Source: CAVQBJ01 sp963819075
GTDB lineage: Bacteria; Actinomycetota; Thermoleophilia; Solirubrobacterales; Solirubrobacteraceae
Reading direction: 5' to 3'
Assembly: GCA_963819075.1 (NCBI GenBank)
Contig: CAWFUP010000003.1
Coordinates: 1 to 64,000 of the forward strand
Length of the DNA stretch: 64,000 nt
Shown piece after piece: positions 51,887-60,521 of the stretch. The translations under genes and the position numbers were made by a program. The first letter of the stretch is position 1. Each line of letters opens with the position of its first letter. The notes beneath the pieces are model-generated. The model did no database searches, had not been told where the DNA came from, and saw only the letters and a program-made list of their open reading frames with translations.

Positions 51887-53464
51887 ATGGCCGTGGAGTT
51901 GCTTGTCGCCAGCGGCGCGGCTCGCCCCGGCGGGCCCGCCACCACGCCGCGCCGCCTGGCCGTCATCGATCTCGGCTCGAACTCGTTTCGACTCGTCGTG
52001 TTCACGGCCGCGGCCGACGAGGGCTGGTGGAAGCGCACCGACGAGATCTACGAGCCGGTGCGCATCGGCGAGGGCCTGGGCAGCGCCGACACGCTCGCCC
52101 GAGCGCCGATGGAGCGCGCGCTGGCCACCATCGACGTGTTCGCCCAGTTCTGCCGGGCGAGCGCTCTCGCCGGCGACGCGGTCGACGCCGTGGCCACGAG
52201 CGCGATCCGCGACGCCCGCAACGCCGCTGAGTTCCTCGCGTTGGCGCGGGAGCACACCGACCTGCCGATTCGCGTGCTCAGCCGCGAGGAGGAGGCGCGC
52301 TACGGCTACCTCGCGGCGATCAACTCGACGACGCTGAGCGACGGAAGCGTCCTCGACCTCGGCGGCGGCAGCATGCAGCTCGTCGGCGTCGAGGGGCGCC
52401 TCGCGCGGGCCTCGGGGTCCTGGCCGCTCGGCGCCGTGCGCATGACGGAGCGCTTCCTCTCGGGGAAAGGGCCGGCCAAGCGCCGCCAGCTCGACGAGCT
52501 CGCCGCCCACGTGCGCGCGACGCTCGCCGACGTGGATTGGCTGCGCGCCGGGGGTCGGCGGCTCATCGGCGTCGGCGGGACGGTGCGCAACCTGGCGGCG
52601 GCGGCGCAGCGCGCCGCCGGCCTGCCGACGTTCGGCGTCCAGGGCGAGCTCATCGAGCGCGGCGCGCTCGAGACGCTGATCGAGCGGCTCGCGGTGCTGC
52701 CGCCGGCCGAGCGTGGGGACGTGCCGGGGATCAAGCCGGCGCGCGCCGATCTCATCCTCGCCGGCGCCGTCGTCGTGCGCTCGGTGCTCGAGCTCGGCGG
52801 CTTCGAGGCGATCGAGGCGACACAGGCCGGGCTGCGCGAGGGTATCTTCTTCGAGCGCTACCTGGCCGAGCGCGATCCGCCGCTGTTCGAGGACGTGCGG
52901 CGCGCGAGCGTGCGCAATCTCGCCGCCCAGTACCACGCCGACCGCGCCCACACCGAGCACGTCGCCGCGCTCGCGCTCGGGCTGTTCGACGACCTCGCGG
53001 CGGCCGGCCTGCACGACGGGGACCCGGTCGAGCGCGAGCTGCTGCAGGCGGCGTGCGTGCTGCACGACATCGGGATGTCGGTCGACTACGACGATCACCA
53101 TAAGCACACGCGCTATCTCATCCTCAACGCCGGCCTGCCGGGCTTCACGCCGCGCGAGGTGGCGCTCATCGCCCAGACCGCGCGGTACCACCGCAAGGGG
53201 ATGCCCGATCCCGGACCGCTCGCCGCGCTCTTCGACGACGATGACCGGCGGCAGCTGGACCGCTGCGCGGTGCTCCTGCGCCTGGCCGAGGGCCTCGAAC
53301 GCTCTCGCGATCAGATCGTGCGTGAGGTGCGCGTCACCCGCGCCGGAGACGAGGTCGCGCTGGAGCTCGTCGCCGATGGCGAGATCGCGGTGCCGCGCTG
53401 GGCGGCGAGCCGCGAGACCGAGCTGTTCGCCCGCGCCTTCGGGGTCTCATTGCGGGTGGCTTAG
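51887..53464 (+). CDS. ppx: exopolyphosphatase/guanosine pentaphosphatase Ppx/GppA (525 aa)
   Basis: ATG 51887 was chosen over the longer frame that runs into purU. The ASKHA phosphate motif AVIDLGSNSFRLVVF (residues 25-39) and VLDLGGGSMQLVGVEG with GVGGTVRNLAAAA form the catalytic half. The C-terminal part has an HD-type domain, with ADRAHTEHVAALALGL, VLHDIGMSVDYDDHHKH and ARYHRKGMPDP, as in long Ppx/GppA proteins. It hydrolyses terminal phosphates of polyphosphate and possibly pppGpp. Its stop overlaps the convergent cfa stop. Confidence 0.92.
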   Translation: MAVELLVASGAARPGGPATTPRRLAVIDLGSNSFRLVVFTAAADEGWWKRTDEIYEPVRIGEGLGSADTLARAPMERALATIDVFAQFCRASALAGDAVDAVATSAIRDARNAAEFLALAREHTDLPIRVLSREEEARYGYLAAINSTTLSDGSVLDLGGGSMQLVGVEGRLARASGSWPLGAVRMTERFLSGKGPAKRRQLDELAAHVRATLADVDWLRAGGRRLIGVGGTVRNLAAAAQRAAGLPTFGVQGELIERGALETLIERLAVLPPAERGDVPGIKPARADLILAGAVVVRSVLELGGFEAIEATQAGLREGIFFERYLAERDPPLFEDVRRASVRNLAAQYHADRAHTEHVAALALGLFDDLAAAGLHDGDPVERELLQAACVLHDIGMSVDYDDHHKHTRYLILNAGLPGFTPREVALIAQTARYHRKGMPDPGPLAALFDDDDRRQLDRCAVLLRLAEGLERSRDQIVREVRVTRAGDEVALELVADGEIAVPRWAASRETELFARAFGVSLRVA

Positions 53465-54723
53465 ACGAGCTCGCGGGTCGCCCCGCGCCGGCCGGCGCCC
53501 GGCTGGACGCGAGCCTCCGGTCGGCGCACCCGGGCCTGGTAGACCTTCGTGTACCCCACGTCGAAGCCGTGGCGGGCGGCCCGCAGGTACAGGCGCCAGA
53601 TGCGGGTGCGCTCGGGGCCGGCGAGGCGCTCGGCCTCGGGCAGTCGCTCGTCGAGTCGCTCGTGCCATTGGCGCAGCGTCTGGGCGTAGTCGGATTGGAA
53701 GCCCTCGACGTGCTCGACGTGCAGTCCGGCACGCTCGAACGCGAGCTGCACGCGCGAGTACGGCAGCGGCTCGCCGTCGGGGAATACGTAGCGCATCGAG
53801 ACGGGGTCATCGAGCGGGTCATCGGTCGGATCGGTGACCGCGATGCCGTGGTTGAGGATCGTCCCGCCCGGCCGCACGAGCTCCCCGAGCGTGGCGGCGT
53901 AGCGGTCGATCTGCGCGGCGCCGACGTGCTCGACCATGCCGATGCTGGCGATTGCGTCGAACGGTCCGTCGCGGAGCACGCGGTAGTCCTGCTCGCGAAT
54001 CTCGATGGAGTCAGAGAGCCCGGCGGCGGCGACGCGCTCGCGCGCGAGGCGGGCCTGCGCGGACGAGAGCGTGATGCCGACCACCTCGACGCCGTAGTGC
54101 TCGGCGGCGTGAATGGCGAAGCTGCCCCAGCCGCAACCGACGTCGAGCACGCGCTGGCCCTCCCGCAGGTTGAGCTTGGTGGCCACGAGGTCGAGCTTGG
54201 CGAACTGTGCCTCCTCGAGGGTCTCGGCGCCGCGGGAGAAGAGCGCGCAGCTGTAGGTCATCGAGTCGTCCAGGAAGAGCGCGAAGAACTCGTTGCCGAC
54301 GTCGTAGTGGTAGCGGATGGCGTCCGCGTCGCGGGCGATGCTGTGGCGCTCGCCGTCGAGTCGCAGCTCGAGGCTCGGCGGCTTGGGGATACCGGCCGGC
54401 AGCGCGGCCAGTGTGGCACTGGCCAATAGGCGCAGCCGGTTGCCGAGCGCGATCTCCGGCGGGTCCCAGTTGTCGACGACGAGGAAGGCGTCGTCGAGGT
54501 CGTCGACGCTCAGCGAGCCCTCGACGTAGGCCCGGAAGAGCCCGAGGGCGTCGGGTGAGCGCAGGAAGTGGGCGAGCGCCGAGGGTCGCCGCACCAGGAA
54601 CGTCGGTGCCGAGGGGATCGTGGCCGCGACGTCGCCGCCGTCCCAGAAGCGGACGGCGAACGGACGCTCGGGCAGGGCGCGCGAGATCTCGCGCCGCAGA
54701 GGAAGCGTGAGCGGAACCGGCAT
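53461..54723 (-). CDS. cfa: cyclopropane-fatty-acyl-phospholipid synthase family methyltransferase (420 aa)
   Basis: ATG 54723 starts MPVPLTLPLRREISRALPER. An N-terminal ~125-residue SCP2-like lipid domain precedes the methyltransferase. YHYDVGNEFF (138-147) and MTYSCALF (155-162) are hallmark CFAS motifs, and the SAM site VLDVGCGWG lies at 192-200. IASIGMVEHVG supplies the bicarbonate-site Glu and AFERAGLHVEHVEGF the late part. It puts a methylene group across acyl-chain double bonds in phospholipids, or a mycolic-type methyl modification. An Arg-rich tail ends it. Confidence 0.92.
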   Translation of the reverse strand: MPVPLTLPLRREISRALPERPFAVRFWDGGDVAATIPSAPTFLVRRPSALAHFLRSPDALGLFRAYVEGSLSVDDLDDAFLVVDNWDPPEIALGNRLRLLASATLAALPAGIPKPPSLELRLDGERHSIARDADAIRYHYDVGNEFFALFLDDSMTYSCALFSRGAETLEEAQFAKLDLVATKLNLREGQRVLDVGCGWGSFAIHAAEHYGVEVVGITLSSAQARLARERVAAAGLSDSIEIREQDYRVLRDGPFDAIASIGMVEHVGAAQIDRYAATLGELVRPGGTILNHGIAVTDPTDDPLDDPVSMRYVFPDGEPLPYSRVQLAFERAGLHVEHVEGFQSDYAQTLRQWHERLDERLPEAERLAGPERTRIWRLYLRAARHGFDVGYTKVYQARVRRPEARVQPGAGRRGATRELV

Positions 54724-54855
54724 CGCGAGCCACAACCTAGCGGGTGGCGACCGATGCGTGCAAAGCCAGCCCGAGCGAGTCGGCCGCGGGGTCTCGGCGG
54801 ACACGCCCAAGTGCCCGCGAGCAAGGGGGTGTTCGACCTTTCTGTGCCTCTGCGG

Positions 54856-54877
54856 GGGGGTGACGTCGATCACCCCC
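54856..54877 (-). terminator. hairpin after the class V aminotransferase gene
   Basis: GGGGGTGA and TCACCCCC pair around a six-base loop, eight bases past the stop of the minus-strand aminotransferase gene and well before the cfa start at 54723. No U tract follows. Confidence 0.5.
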
Positions 54878-54884
54878 TCGGGGG

Positions 54885-55964
54885 TCAGCGGTCGAGCGCG
54901 CCGAGCAGGCGCTCGAGGTCACTCTCGTCGTTCCAGGCGCCGACCGAGGCCCGCAGCCACTGCCCGCCGGGCAGCGAGCGCAGGACGATCCCGGCCTGTG
55001 CGAGGCGCTCGCGCTCGCCGTCGGGGTCCGCGCTCGAGAAGGACACGAGCGTCGTCGCGTCGCGGGCCGGGACGGTCCGGCCCGCTACGGCGAGCCGCTC
55101 GGCGAGCGTGGCCGCCAATCGGGCCGCCCGCTCGTACACGTGGGTCCAGCCGAGCTCGGCGAGCAGCCCGACCGCGGCGCCGGCGGTGGCGACCGTCTCG
55201 GCGCTCAACGACGCGGTGTCGAAGCGACGGGCGTCGGAGTGCAGCGTGGCCTCGAGCCCGGCCCCGCCGTCGGCCAGGTTGGCGTAGCCGCGCCGCGTGA
55301 CGGCGAGGCGCTCGCGCAGCGTCGCGCTGACGTACAGGAGCCCGGTGCCGTCGGGGCCGCACAACCATTTCTGCCCGGCGGCCGCGTAGGCGTCGCACCC
55401 GAGCGCGTCGAGGTCGACCGGCACGGCGCCGGCGCCCTGGGCGCCGTCGAGCACCACCGGGATGTCGAGCTGCGCGAGCTCGGCCGGGGCGATCGCCCCG
55501 CGCGTCCAATTGACGTGGGAGCAGGCGACGACGGTGGTGGCCGCCGTGACGGCGTTGGCCAGCTCGTCGAACGGGGCCACGCGAATGTGCACGCCGTGAA
55601 CGTCGCGCGCCACCTGCAGGGCACCGAGGAGCCCGGGGTGCTCCTCGTCGCTGGTGAGGATCTCGTCGCCTGGACCGAGACCGAGTCCGTCGAGCACGAT
55701 CGCCAGGCCCTCGGTCGTGCACGTCGTCAGCGCGAGATCGTCGCTGCGACAGCCGAGCAGCACGGCGTAGCCGTCGCGCAGCGCGGCGCTCAACTCCGCG
55801 CGGCGCTGGAAGTGCGAGTGGGCCCGGCCGTCCTGAAGCTCGCGGTCGAGCTCGGCGACGGCGGCGTCGCGCGCGCGGGTCGGGAGCGGGCCGTCGGTGC
55901 CGGCGTTCAGATACGCCACGCTGCCGAGCACCGGGAACTCCTCGCGCAGGGCACCGATCTCCAC
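54885..55964 (-). CDS. class V (cysteine desulfurase-like) PLP aminotransferase (359 aa)
   Basis: GTG 55964 is preferred. ATG 56000 is in frame but would leave a 14-base gap to the divergent aacS. VAYLNAGTDGPLPTRA opens the fold. TSDEEHPGLLGAL, VACSHVNWTRGAI and VVLDGAQGAGAVPVDLDALG hold the PLP-binding Asp and Gln. AAAGQKWLCGPDGTG has the Schiff-base lysine. RASVGAWNDESDLERLLGAL closes the small domain. Members act as desulfurases, kynureninase-like enzymes or epimerases. The lack of a clear active-site Cys loop leaves this open. TATATT eight bases before GTG suggests a leaderless mRNA. Confidence 0.82.
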   Translation of the reverse strand: MEIGALREEFPVLGSVAYLNAGTDGPLPTRARDAAVAELDRELQDGRAHSHFQRRAELSAALRDGYAVLLGCRSDDLALTTCTTEGLAIVLDGLGLGPGDEILTSDEEHPGLLGALQVARDVHGVHIRVAPFDELANAVTAATTVVACSHVNWTRGAIAPAELAQLDIPVVLDGAQGAGAVPVDLDALGCDAYAAAGQKWLCGPDGTGLLYVSATLRERLAVTRRGYANLADGGAGLEATLHSDARRFDTASLSAETVATAGAAVGLLAELGWTHVYERAARLAATLAERLAVAGRTVPARDATTLVSFSSADPDGERERLAQAGIVLRSLPGGQWLRASVGAWNDESDLERLLGALDR

Positions 55965-56014
55965 GCCGCGAATATAGCCGCCCCTCGCGGCGACCGACAC
56001 GCTAACGTCCGCCC

Positions 56015-58000
56015 ATGGCCAGCATCGTCGAACAACCGCTGTGGCAGCCCTCGTCCGAGCGCCGTGAGCGCGCGACGCTGACGCGCTTCATGCGCTGGGC
56101 CGGCGAGCGCGAGGGCCGCACGTTCGGCGACTACGACGAGCTGTGGCGCTGGTCGGTCGACGAGCTCGAGGCCTTCTGGGCGAGCGTGTGGGACTTCTGC
56201 GAGGTCCGCGCCTCGGCGCCCTACGAGCAGGTGCTCGCCGAGCGGCGGATGCCGGGTGCGCGTTGGTTTGCGGGCGCGCGGCTCAACTACGCCGAGAACC
56301 TGCTGGCCGGCCACGACCCGCGGGACGTCGCGCTCTGGCACGCGTCGGAGACCCGGCCGCTTGCGCAGCTGAGCTGGGGAGAGCTGACCGAGTCGGTGGC
56401 GCGCGTGGCCGCTGGCCTGCGTGCGCTCGGCGTCGGGCGCGGCGATCGCGTCGTCGCCTACATGCCGAACATCCCCGAGACGCTGATCGCCTTCCTGGCC
56501 ACCACCAGTCTCGGCGCGATCTGGTCGAGCGCCGCCCCGGAGTTCGGGGCTCGCAGCGTCATCGACCGCTTCGCCCAGATCGAGCCGAAGGTCCTGCTCG
56601 CCGTCGACGGCTACCGCTACTCGGGACGCGACTTCGACCGCACGGAGGCGCTCCAGGCCATCATCGCCGAGTTGCCGACGGTGACGAGTACCGTCCTGCT
56701 GCCCTATGCCGACCTCGATGCGGATCCCGCCGCGCTGCGCGGCGGCATCTCATGGTCTGAGCTGCAGGCCAGTGGCGAGGGCGCCGACCTGCAGTTCGAG
56801 CAGCTGCCGTTCGACCACCCGCTGTGGGTGCTGTACTCCTCGGGCACGACCGGCCTGCCGAAGGCGATCGTGCACGGGCACGGCGGGATCCTGCTCGAGC
56901 AGCTCAAGAAGGGCCATCTCCATCTCGACCTCCAGGCCGGCGACCGGATGTTCTGGTTCACGACGACCGGCTGGATGATGTGGAACTTCCTCGTCGGGTG
57001 CCTACTCACCGACGCGGCGATCGTCATGTTCGACGGAAACCCGGCGCACCCCGATCTCGGGGTGCTGTGGGAGCTGGCCGAACGCACGCGCATGACCTGC
57101 TTCGGGACGAGCGCCGGCTTCTTGATGAGCTGTCGCAATCAGGGCGTGCGGCCAGCGGCCGATCGCGACCTGAGCGCCTTGCGGGCCGTCGGTTCGACGG
57201 GATCGCCGCTGCCGCCCGAGGGATTTCAGTGGGTCTACGACGAGGTCGGCGACGACGTGTGGCTGTTCTCGACGAGCGGCGGCACCGACGTGTGCACCGC
57301 GTTCGTGGGCGGCTGCCCGCTGCTGCCGGTCTACGCGGGCGAGATCCAGTGCCGCGCGCTCGGGGCCGGCGTCGCCGCCTACGACGAGCAGGGCCGAGCG
57401 GTCGTCGACGACGTCGGCGAGCTCGTCATCACCGAGCCGATGCCCTCGATGCCGCTCTTCTTCTGGGGCGACGCGGACGGATCGCGCTACCGCGAGAGCT
57501 ACTTCGACATGTTCGAGGGCGTGTGGCGCCATGGCGACTGGGTCCGGATCACGCCGCGGGGCGGGGCGGTGATCTACGGCCGCTCGGACTCGACGATCAA
57601 CCGGCAGGGCGTCCGCATGGGCACGAGCGAGATCTATCGGGCCGCGACGGCCGTACCGGAGGTCGTCGATGCCCTCGTCGTCGATGTGCCGCGGGACGGT
57701 GGTGAGCTGTGGATGCCTTTGTTCGTCGTGCTCCGTGACGGCGCCACGCTCGATGACGACCTCGTCGCGCGGATCAAGAGCCGCATCCGCGAGGACTGCT
57801 CGCCACGGCACGTGCCCAACGAGGTCCGCCAGATCGCCGAGATCCCGCGCACCCTCTCGGGCAAGATCCTCGAGGTGCCGGTGAAGAGGATCCTCACCGG
57901 CACGCCCCCCGAGCGGGCCGCGAGCCTCGAGTCGCTGGCCAACCCCGACGCGCTGCGCTACTTCGTCGACCTCGCGGCCGAGCTGAACGCCCGGCCCTAG
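56015..58000 (+). CDS. aacS: acetoacetyl-CoA synthetase (661 aa)
   Basis: The N-terminal ACAS_N-type region has ELWRWSVDELEAFWASVWDF and GARLNYAENLL, typical of acetoacetate-CoA ligases. The AMP-forming motif reads LYSSGTTGLPKAIVHGHGG. GSTGSPLPPEGFQWVYDEVG, the STSGGTDVCTAFVGG loop, HGDWVRITPRGGAVIYGRSD and the C-terminal lysine in PRTLSGKILEVPVKRIL follow. Length fits the family. It activates acetoacetate with ATP, opening ketone-body or leucine-derived carbon to the cell. It converges, two bases apart, with an acyl-CoA dehydrogenase gene. Confidence 0.93.
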   Translation: MASIVEQPLWQPSSERRERATLTRFMRWAGEREGRTFGDYDELWRWSVDELEAFWASVWDFCEVRASAPYEQVLAERRMPGARWFAGARLNYAENLLAGHDPRDVALWHASETRPLAQLSWGELTESVARVAAGLRALGVGRGDRVVAYMPNIPETLIAFLATTSLGAIWSSAAPEFGARSVIDRFAQIEPKVLLAVDGYRYSGRDFDRTEALQAIIAELPTVTSTVLLPYADLDADPAALRGGISWSELQASGEGADLQFEQLPFDHPLWVLYSSGTTGLPKAIVHGHGGILLEQLKKGHLHLDLQAGDRMFWFTTTGWMMWNFLVGCLLTDAAIVMFDGNPAHPDLGVLWELAERTRMTCFGTSAGFLMSCRNQGVRPAADRDLSALRAVGSTGSPLPPEGFQWVYDEVGDDVWLFSTSGGTDVCTAFVGGCPLLPVYAGEIQCRALGAGVAAYDEQGRAVVDDVGELVITEPMPSMPLFFWGDADGSRYRESYFDMFEGVWRHGDWVRITPRGGAVIYGRSDSTINRQGVRMGTSEIYRAATAVPEVVDALVVDVPRDGGELWMPLFVVLRDGATLDDDLVARIKSRIREDCSPRHVPNEVRQIAEIPRTLSGKILEVPVKRILTGTPPERAASLESLANPDALRYFVDLAAELNARP

Positions 58001-58002
58001 CC

Positions 58003-59151
58003 TCACAGCCCGAGCGAGCGGCCGACGATCTCCTTCATGATCTCGTTCGCCCCGCCGTAGATGCGCGTCACGCGCGCGTCGACCCAGGCGCGGGCGATCG
58101 GGTACTCGCGCATGTATCCATAGCCGCCGTGCAGCTGCAGGCAGCGATCGGTGACGCGGCCCTGCAGTTCGGTGCACCACCACTTCGCGATCGCCGCGTC
58201 CTCGGCGGAGAGGGTCCCGGCGTCGAGCGCCTCGGTGCAGCGGTCGATGAACACGCGCGCGATCTGCGTCTCGGAGTGCATCTCGGCGAGCGCGAAGCGC
58301 GAGTGCTGAAACGCTCCGATCGGCTGTCCGAACGCGGTGCGCTCGCCGACATACGCGCGCGTCCACTCGATCGCTGCCTCGGCCGCGGCGACCGCCGCGG
58401 CGGCGATCGACAGGCGCTCCTGGGGGAGGTTGGCGACGAGGTAGGCGAAGCCCTGCCCCTCCTCGCCGAGGCGGTTGGCGAGCGGGACGAGCACGTCGCT
58501 GAACGAGAGCTCGGCGGTGTCCTGCGCGTGCTGACCGAGCTTGTCGAGGTTGCGGCCGCGCGCGAAGCCCTCCGCCCCGGCCTCGATCACCACGAGGCTG
58601 AGGCCGCGGTGGGGCTCGCTCGGGTCGGTGCGCACGGCGGTGATGATGAGGTCGGCGTTGATGCCGTTGGTGATGAACGTCTTGGACCCGTTGACCACGT
58701 AGTGGTTGCCGTCGCGCTGCGCGCGCGTGGCGATGCCGGCGAGATCGGAGCCGGTGCCCGGCTCGGTCATCGCCACCGCGGTGATGAGCTCGCCGCTGGC
58801 GATCCCGGGCAGCCAGCGTTCGCGCTGCGCCTCGTCGCAATAGGTCAGGAAGTACGGGAGGCAGATGTCGTTGTGCAGCGTGATGCCGAGCCCGAAGCTG
58901 CCGACGCCCGCTCGCTGGCATTCCTCGCCGATGACGAGGTTGAAGCGGAAGTCCGTCACGCCGGAACCGCCGTAGCGCTCGGGGACGGCCATGGCCACGA
59001 AGCCGTGCTTGCCGGCGCGGACGAACAGCTCGCGCGGAACGATGCCGTCGCGCTCCCACTGCTCGTGGTGGGGCACGACCTCGCGCTCCAGGAAGCGCCG
59101 GAAGCTGGCCCGGAAGTCCTCGTGGGTGTCGCCGAACAGGGTGCGCTGCAC
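58003..59151 (-). CDS. acyl-CoA dehydrogenase (382 aa)
   Basis: The three-part ACAD fold is complete. The N-terminal helices include FRRFLEREVVPHHEQWERDG. The middle beta domain has TAVAMTEPGTGSDLAGIATR and NGSKTFITNGINADLIITAV. The C-terminal helices have ERTAFGQPIGAFQHSRFALA and LQLHGGYGYMREYPIARAWV, ending RIYGGANEIMKEIVGRSLGL. The Gly at the usual catalytic Glu position (YGGANEI) points to the long-chain or isovaleryl-type group, in which the base lies elsewhere. FAD-linked. It sits downstream of the livGFHMK operon, past a hairpin. Confidence 0.92.
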   Translation of the reverse strand: MQRTLFGDTHEDFRASFRRFLEREVVPHHEQWERDGIVPRELFVRAGKHGFVAMAVPERYGGSGVTDFRFNLVIGEECQRAGVGSFGLGITLHNDICLPYFLTYCDEAQRERWLPGIASGELITAVAMTEPGTGSDLAGIATRAQRDGNHYVVNGSKTFITNGINADLIITAVRTDPSEPHRGLSLVVIEAGAEGFARGRNLDKLGQHAQDTAELSFSDVLVPLANRLGEEGQGFAYLVANLPQERLSIAAAAVAAAEAAIEWTRAYVGERTAFGQPIGAFQHSRFALAEMHSETQIARVFIDRCTEALDAGTLSAEDAAIAKWWCTELQGRVTDRCLQLHGGYGYMREYPIARAWVDARVTRIYGGANEIMKEIVGRSLGL

Positions 59152-59189
59152 GCGGCCACACGTTACCGGCGCCGCTTCCAGGCGCGCGG

Positions 59190-59222
59190 GCGGTGCGGCC
59201 CGGCAAGGCCGGGCCGCACCGC
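59190..59222 (-). terminator. strong 15-bp hairpin after livK
   Basis: GGTGCGGCCCGGC pairs exactly with its complement around an AAG loop (59192-59220), and the flanking bases add two more pairs. It lies 16 bases after the livK stop and before the acyl-CoA dehydrogenase start. It probably ends most liv transcripts. Confidence 0.72.
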
Positions 59223-59237
59223 GCGGTCAGACGAGCG

Positions 59238-60521
59238 TCACGGCAGGACGCCGGTCTGCGCCGGAGTCGGCGGCGTGGTCGTGTACGGCGTGATCGCCCC
59301 GCTTCCGTCGTCGGTCACCAGCGGCGTGCCGGTGAGCCTGATGGCCCCGTTCTGGATCGTGCCGATCTGCACGCCGGTCAGCCCGGCGTGCGAGCTGCTG
59401 CTGTAGGCGTAGGGGACGAGCGGCGGACCCGCGAGGTTTGCCGTCGTCACGGCATTGACGATCCCCTGGCGGGTCAGGTTCTTGCCCGCGGCCTTCAGTG
59501 CGGCCACGAACGTGTACGCCGCCGCCATGCCGTACTCGACGTTGCCGTCGAGCGGCGCGCTCGGATCGTTCTGGTTGCGGATCTGGGTGAACAGCTTCAC
59601 CCAGGGGTTGCTCGTGTCGGTGAACGGCGGGAGGTAGCCGTCGGTGATCATGCCGTTGATGAGCGCCCCGCCGGCGGCGCCCTTGGAGAAGCTCTGCAGC
59701 AGCCCCGTCAGCGTGATCGGATCCGACCCGACGTTGCTCGTCACCACCTGGGGGTGATAGCCGAGCTTGAACGCCGTCAGCTCCTCGAGCGCCGTGTAGG
59801 CCGGCACCGTGAAGTTGACGAGCACCTGCGCTCCGGACGCCTTGATCGCGGCGATCTGCGGGGCGACGTTGATGTTGCCCGGCTGGTAGAACTGACGCGA
59901 CACGACGGCGCCCGCCGGGATCTCCATGTCCAGGCCCTTCGCGCCGTTCATGCCGAAGTCGTCGTCCTGCAGGAAGTAGGCGACCTTCTTGCCCGCGAAA
60001 TGCTGGGCGATGTACTGGCCGAGGATCTTGCCCTCGCGCGTGTAGTCGGTCTGCCAGCCGAACGTGTACGGGTACGTGCTCGGCTGGTTCCAGCACAGGC
60101 AGCCGGATGCCACGAACAGATCGGGCACCTTGTTCGCGTTGAGGAAGCTGATCACCTTCGTGTGCGTCGGGGTGCCGAGGCCATTGAAGATCCCGAACAC
60201 CTTGTTCTGCAACACGAGCTGATCGACGACGCTCACCGTTTGTGTCGGGTTGTAGGCGTCGTCCTTGTAGATGTAGTTGATGGTGCGGCCGTTGATGCCG
60301 CCGCGGGCGTTGACATAGGCGAAGAACGCCTTCGACGCCGGCGCGATCTCGTCGTAGCCGGGCGCCGCGACGCCGGTCAGCGGCTGGTGGCTGCCGATCG
60401 TCACGCTCGTCGCGGTGACGCCCGGCGTCGAGCTGGATCCGCTGGACCCGCACGCCGCGAGCGCGACGCACGAGGCTGCGACCACCCCGCCACGGGTCAG
60501 ACCCCTCAGGTGTGCCGTCAT
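59238..60521 (-). CDS. livK: branched-chain amino acid-type ABC substrate-binding lipoprotein (427 aa)
   Basis: AGGAGGAGAGGG directly precedes ATG 60521. The leader ends in lipobox LAACGSS, so the protein is lipid-anchored. The Venus-flytrap begins VTIGSHQPLTGVAAPGYDEI with FAYVNARGGINGRTINYIYK, typical of Leu/Ile/Val or amide-binding proteins. FGIFNGLGTPTHTKVISFLN and FLQDDDFGMNGAKGLDMEIP define the second lobe, and TPPTPAQTGVLP is the tail. Its ATG overlaps the livM stop (ATGA). The ligand could be a branched-chain amino acid, urea, an amide or an aromatic acid. Confidence 0.9.
   Translation of the reverse strand: MTAHLRGLTRGGVVAASCVALAACGSSGSSSTPGVTATSVTIGSHQPLTGVAAPGYDEIAPASKAFFAYVNARGGINGRTINYIYKDDAYNPTQTVSVVDQLVLQNKVFGIFNGLGTPTHTKVISFLNANKVPDLFVASGCLCWNQPSTYPYTFGWQTDYTREGKILGQYIAQHFAGKKVAYFLQDDDFGMNGAKGLDMEIPAGAVVSRQFYQPGNINVAPQIAAIKASGAQVLVNFTVPAYTALEELTAFKLGYHPQVVTSNVGSDPITLTGLLQSFSKGAAGGALINGMITDGYLPPFTDTSNPWVKLFTQIRNQNDPSAPLDGNVEYGMAAAYTFVAALKAAGKNLTRQGIVNAVTTANLAGPPLVPYAYSSSSHAGLTGVQIGTIQNGAIRLTGTPLVTDDGSGAITPYTTTPPTPAQTGVLP

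Noticed and set aside
51827..53191. A 454-codon minus-strand frame under ppx
   Set aside because: It is a typical high-GC antisense shadow. Ppx motifs are all present on the plus strand.
57002..59206. A 734-codon open frame on the minus strand across aacS and the acyl-CoA dehydrogenase
   Set aside because: It is Arg-rich shadow text with no motif. Both true genes have complete domain sets on their own frames.
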